DNA from: Hevea brasiliensis
Lineage: Eukaryota; Streptophyta; Magnoliopsida; Malpighiales; Euphorbiaceae
NCBI RefSeq assembly: GCF_030052815.1
Contig: NC_079505.1
Location: 78,686,351-78,750,350, forward strand
Direction of reading: 5' to 3'
DNA length: 64,000 nt
Below, in pieces: positions 62,316 through 64,000 of this stretch. The notes below the pieces were generated by a model. It did no database searches and was not told the origin of the DNA. It saw nothing but the letters and a program-made list of their open reading frames with translations. Every line of letters starts with the position of its first letter. Position 1 is the stretch's first letter. Made by a program: the position numbers and the translations under genes.

Positions 62316-63524
62316 CTAAGCTAAGGGTTTGACCACAATGTCTTCGTCTTTGTTCCTTGCATTAGGATTGTGCCTGAAAATCCATCTCCAACTCTTGAAA
62401 CTTTTCCCGCTCCTTTTGATTCCTCTGTCACTAACTGTGATCCTACATGAACCTCCATTAGTGAACAGCGCATCTCCCATAAGGGTCCCAAAAGGGCCTC
62501 CACATTGATGCTGTGTCAGAAAATCACCGCCTCTCATGCTACCAAAAGCAGAATTTGAATCTGACAAAGCACCACCAATCTTCGCACAAGGTAAATCTGC
62601 TCTGGACTCTGACGGCAAATCAAACTTGAGTTCAATGAAGGCTGAATCATCCATAGTAGTAAAGTTGCCTTCTCTAAGTGAAAACACACGTCTAGTGTTT
62701 TCTCCATTAAAACCAGGATCAAGCTTTTTGGGATCTGAAACACTAGTGTCTTTCTTTTCAACGTCGAAGCCACTTTTTCTTGGCTCTGCTTCACTGGAGC
62801 CGCTTTTTCTATCAGGATCAAAGAGCAGACCACCATTGACACCAGAATTCCTAGCTGCGGAAATGGAACTCCTAGCAGCTGAAATAGAACTCCTAGCACC
62901 AGAAATAGAACTCCTATTACCAGAAAAGGCACCATCTTCAGAACCAAAAAAGCCACCGCCTCTGAAACTGCATAGAGACCTGGACCTGGAAACGCTCATG
63001 TCATCAACAACCCAAAGATCACTTTTTTCTTCGAAACCGCCAACACTGCTTCTCTCACAACCCTTTTCCCTTTTCTTGCTAAACAGCTTGCCAATCCTCC
63101 AAAACCTACCTTTCCTCTTTATCTCAACACAGCTACTACTGCTTCTCTTAAGGAAGAATACTTCATCTGCTTTTTCTCCACTAGTTTTGGGCTTAGAATT
63201 TGAATGGGAAAAAACTTCACTTTTTTTATCTTTTTCTATCAAGAATGAAATGAGACCAACACTGCCTACCTCAACAGTACAGGAATTGTGATTGGAAGAG
63301 ATCTCAGAACAAGAGCAAGAAGAAAGCCTTTGTTCTCCACAGTCTGAGCAGACCAGCTTGACTAAACGATCTTTGAGACAATAAGCACATATACCAACTG
63401 AAGAAGATGATGGGTGTTTCTTGCATGGAAGATCAGATGATAAGATGCTGCAATCTTGGAAAAGGTCATTGCTGTACATCTCCACAGCTTTGCCTCTCTC
63501 TCTCATAGCTTCCCAAAACTCCAA
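62316..63524 (-). CDS. Plant-specific Ser-rich protein with N-terminal Cys/His cluster (DUF740/OCTOPUS-like)
   Basis: Intact single-exon frame of 402 residues. Residues 34-62 form a likely metal-binding cluster: C34-x2-H37, C46-x2-C49 and C59-x2-C62, with the HP...GICAYCLKDRL pattern that resembles the start of OCTOPUS/DUF740-type polarity proteins. A Cys/Ser-rich stretch (SSCSCSEIS) follows, then long basic and Ser-rich, probably disordered sequence. A 7-residue repeat (RSSISGA, RSSISAA, RSSISAA) lies at about residues 201-226. The C-terminus is basic and aromatic (SFKSWRWIFRHNPNA), perhaps membrane-associating. No transmembrane segment. I place it only loosely in the DUF740-like group; a separate uncharacterised family is possible. 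The first ATG is used; the next Met, at residue 16, would also keep the cluster. Confidence 0.8.
   Translation of the reverse strand: MEFWEAMRERGKAVEMYSNDLFQDCSILSSDLPCKKHPSSSSVGICAYCLKDRLVKLVCSDCGEQRLSSCSCSEISSNHNSCTVEVGSVGLISFLIEKDKKSEVFSHSNSKPKTSGEKADEVFFLKRSSSSCVEIKRKGRFWRIGKLFSKKREKGCERSSVGGFEEKSDLWVVDDMSVSRSRSLCSFRGGGFFGSEDGAFSGNRSSISGARSSISAARSSISAARNSGVNGGLLFDPDRKSGSSEAEPRKSGFDVEKKDTSVSDPKKLDPGFNGENTRRVFSLREGNFTTMDDSAFIELKFDLPSESRADLPCAKIGGALSDSNSAFGSMRGGDFLTQHQCGGPFGTLMGDALFTNGGSCRITVSDRGIKRSGKSFKSWRWIFRHNPNARNKDEDIVVKPLA
62848..62922 (-). repeat. 21-base coding minisatellite
   Basis: About 3.5 units of CTCCTAGCAGCTGAAATAGAA or close variants (plus strand), encoding the RSSIS(G/A)A heptads. 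Units differ at a few bases. In-frame length changes would be tolerated. Confidence 0.85.
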
Positions 63525-64000
63525 GGAAAGAAAATGTTACTACTAGGGTTTTGAAGACCAGATTATGAAAGAAATAAGATGCAGAAGGATCTAATTAAAT
63601 AGCTGAGCAATGAGCGTAGAAAGATCAAATCAAATATTGCATTCAAGTCGCTCTAATGAGTAAAAATGGAAAAAAAAGAAAAGAGAAGAGAAGGAAGTGG
63701 CTGCGTGGGGAAGTAGAGTTTAACTTAAAGAGCTGGAGAAAGAGACGAGAGATTGAAAAGGAGAGGACTTTTGGATTTCAAGTAAACCAAGGTACAATGA
63801 CACTTCGCAGTGATAGACAAGCAGCCACAGAGAGAAGCGTTACCTTTACGCTTTTCTTGCCAAAGAACAGTACCCCAAGCGTAGGGGGGAAAAAAAGAAG
63901 AGGAAAGAGTGATGAAGCAAGCACTAGTTCCTTGCAAGTGCAAGGTATAATTGTGTAGGGAAGTGAATGCAACAACAAATTGAGTAAAGAAGCAGGAGAA
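63525..64000 (-). promoter_or_regulatory. 5' UTR and promoter region of the zinc-cluster gene
   Basis: On the minus strand it includes a CT-rich stretch (about 63665-63700 and 63720-63770), common in plant 5' leaders. No clear TATA box. Frames on both strands here (63656-63958 plus, 63725-63978 minus) are purine/pyrimidine-biased and I do not call genes. Confidence 0.4.

Noticed and set aside
62536..63291. 251-codon plus-strand ORF opposite the Cys/His protein
   Set aside because: Ser/Leu-rich antisense shadow. The minus frame is longer and has the Cys/His cluster.

Overview
This is eukaryotic nuclear DNA from a flowering plant, almost certainly a woody-type eudicot. The evidence is spliced genes with plant-specific families (DUF1262, ATL/BRH1-type RING-H2, plant importin-9), AT-rich intergenic DNA, many short microsatellites, and Ty3/gypsy, Ty1/copia, RTE-LINE and hAT-MITE insertions. 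I cannot name the species. Euphorbiaceae would fit the repeat families, but that is only an impression. There are no rRNA or tRNA genes, CRISPR arrays or bacterial operons.

Layout. 1-1250: end of an LTR plus primer-binding site and leader of a retroelement cut by the window edge. 2096-2333: an unrecognised coding fragment that looks like a last exon. 2640-3370: degenerate AT-rich tandem array. 4854-5377: complete single-exon RING-H2 gene with TATA box and a seven-codon upstream ORF. 6151-12662: minus-strand non-coding LTR element (LARD-like) with a long perfect TTA/AAT microsatellite. 13628-14075: 5'-truncated RTE LINE tail. 14690-15010: degenerate tandem repeats ending in a palindrome.

16231-40268 (minus): a complete importin-9 gene. 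I could place 33 exons, all in frame, giving 3081 nt or 1026 residues. One intron is a U12-type AT-AC intron and one is GC-AG. Intron 1 holds an antisense gypsy element (32997-38499, TSD AGCTC). Intron 20 holds a hAT-type MITE (22684-23160, 8-bp TSD). A second, related MITE-like element lies just upstream of the gene (about 40757-41262).

41263-45570: AT-rich spacer dominated by a degenerate tandem duplication of about 1.3 kb. 45571-49266 (minus): two intact tandem DUF1262 genes. 49970-61805: a third, broken DUF1262 copy split by a copia retrotransposon (50061-61570, TSD GTTTC). The copia RNase H region is itself split by a 6.8-kb LTR-derived insertion (54080-60912, TSD GGCTG/GACTG), and that insertion contains a further copy of the same LTR in reverse orientation. 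The nesting therefore runs four levels deep. 62316-63524 (minus): a plant-specific protein with an N-terminal Cys/His cluster resembling the DUF740/OCTOPUS type.

The host genes do not form a pathway together. Importin-9 is housekeeping (nuclear import), the RING-H2 protein is a likely ubiquitin ligase, and the DUF1262 pair is a local paralogue cluster that transposons have been eroding at one end. I found no convincing undescribed molecular system. The strongest items are the AT-AC intron in importin-9, the nested insertion stack with its large inverted repeat, and the in-frame retainable intron of the second DUF1262 gene.
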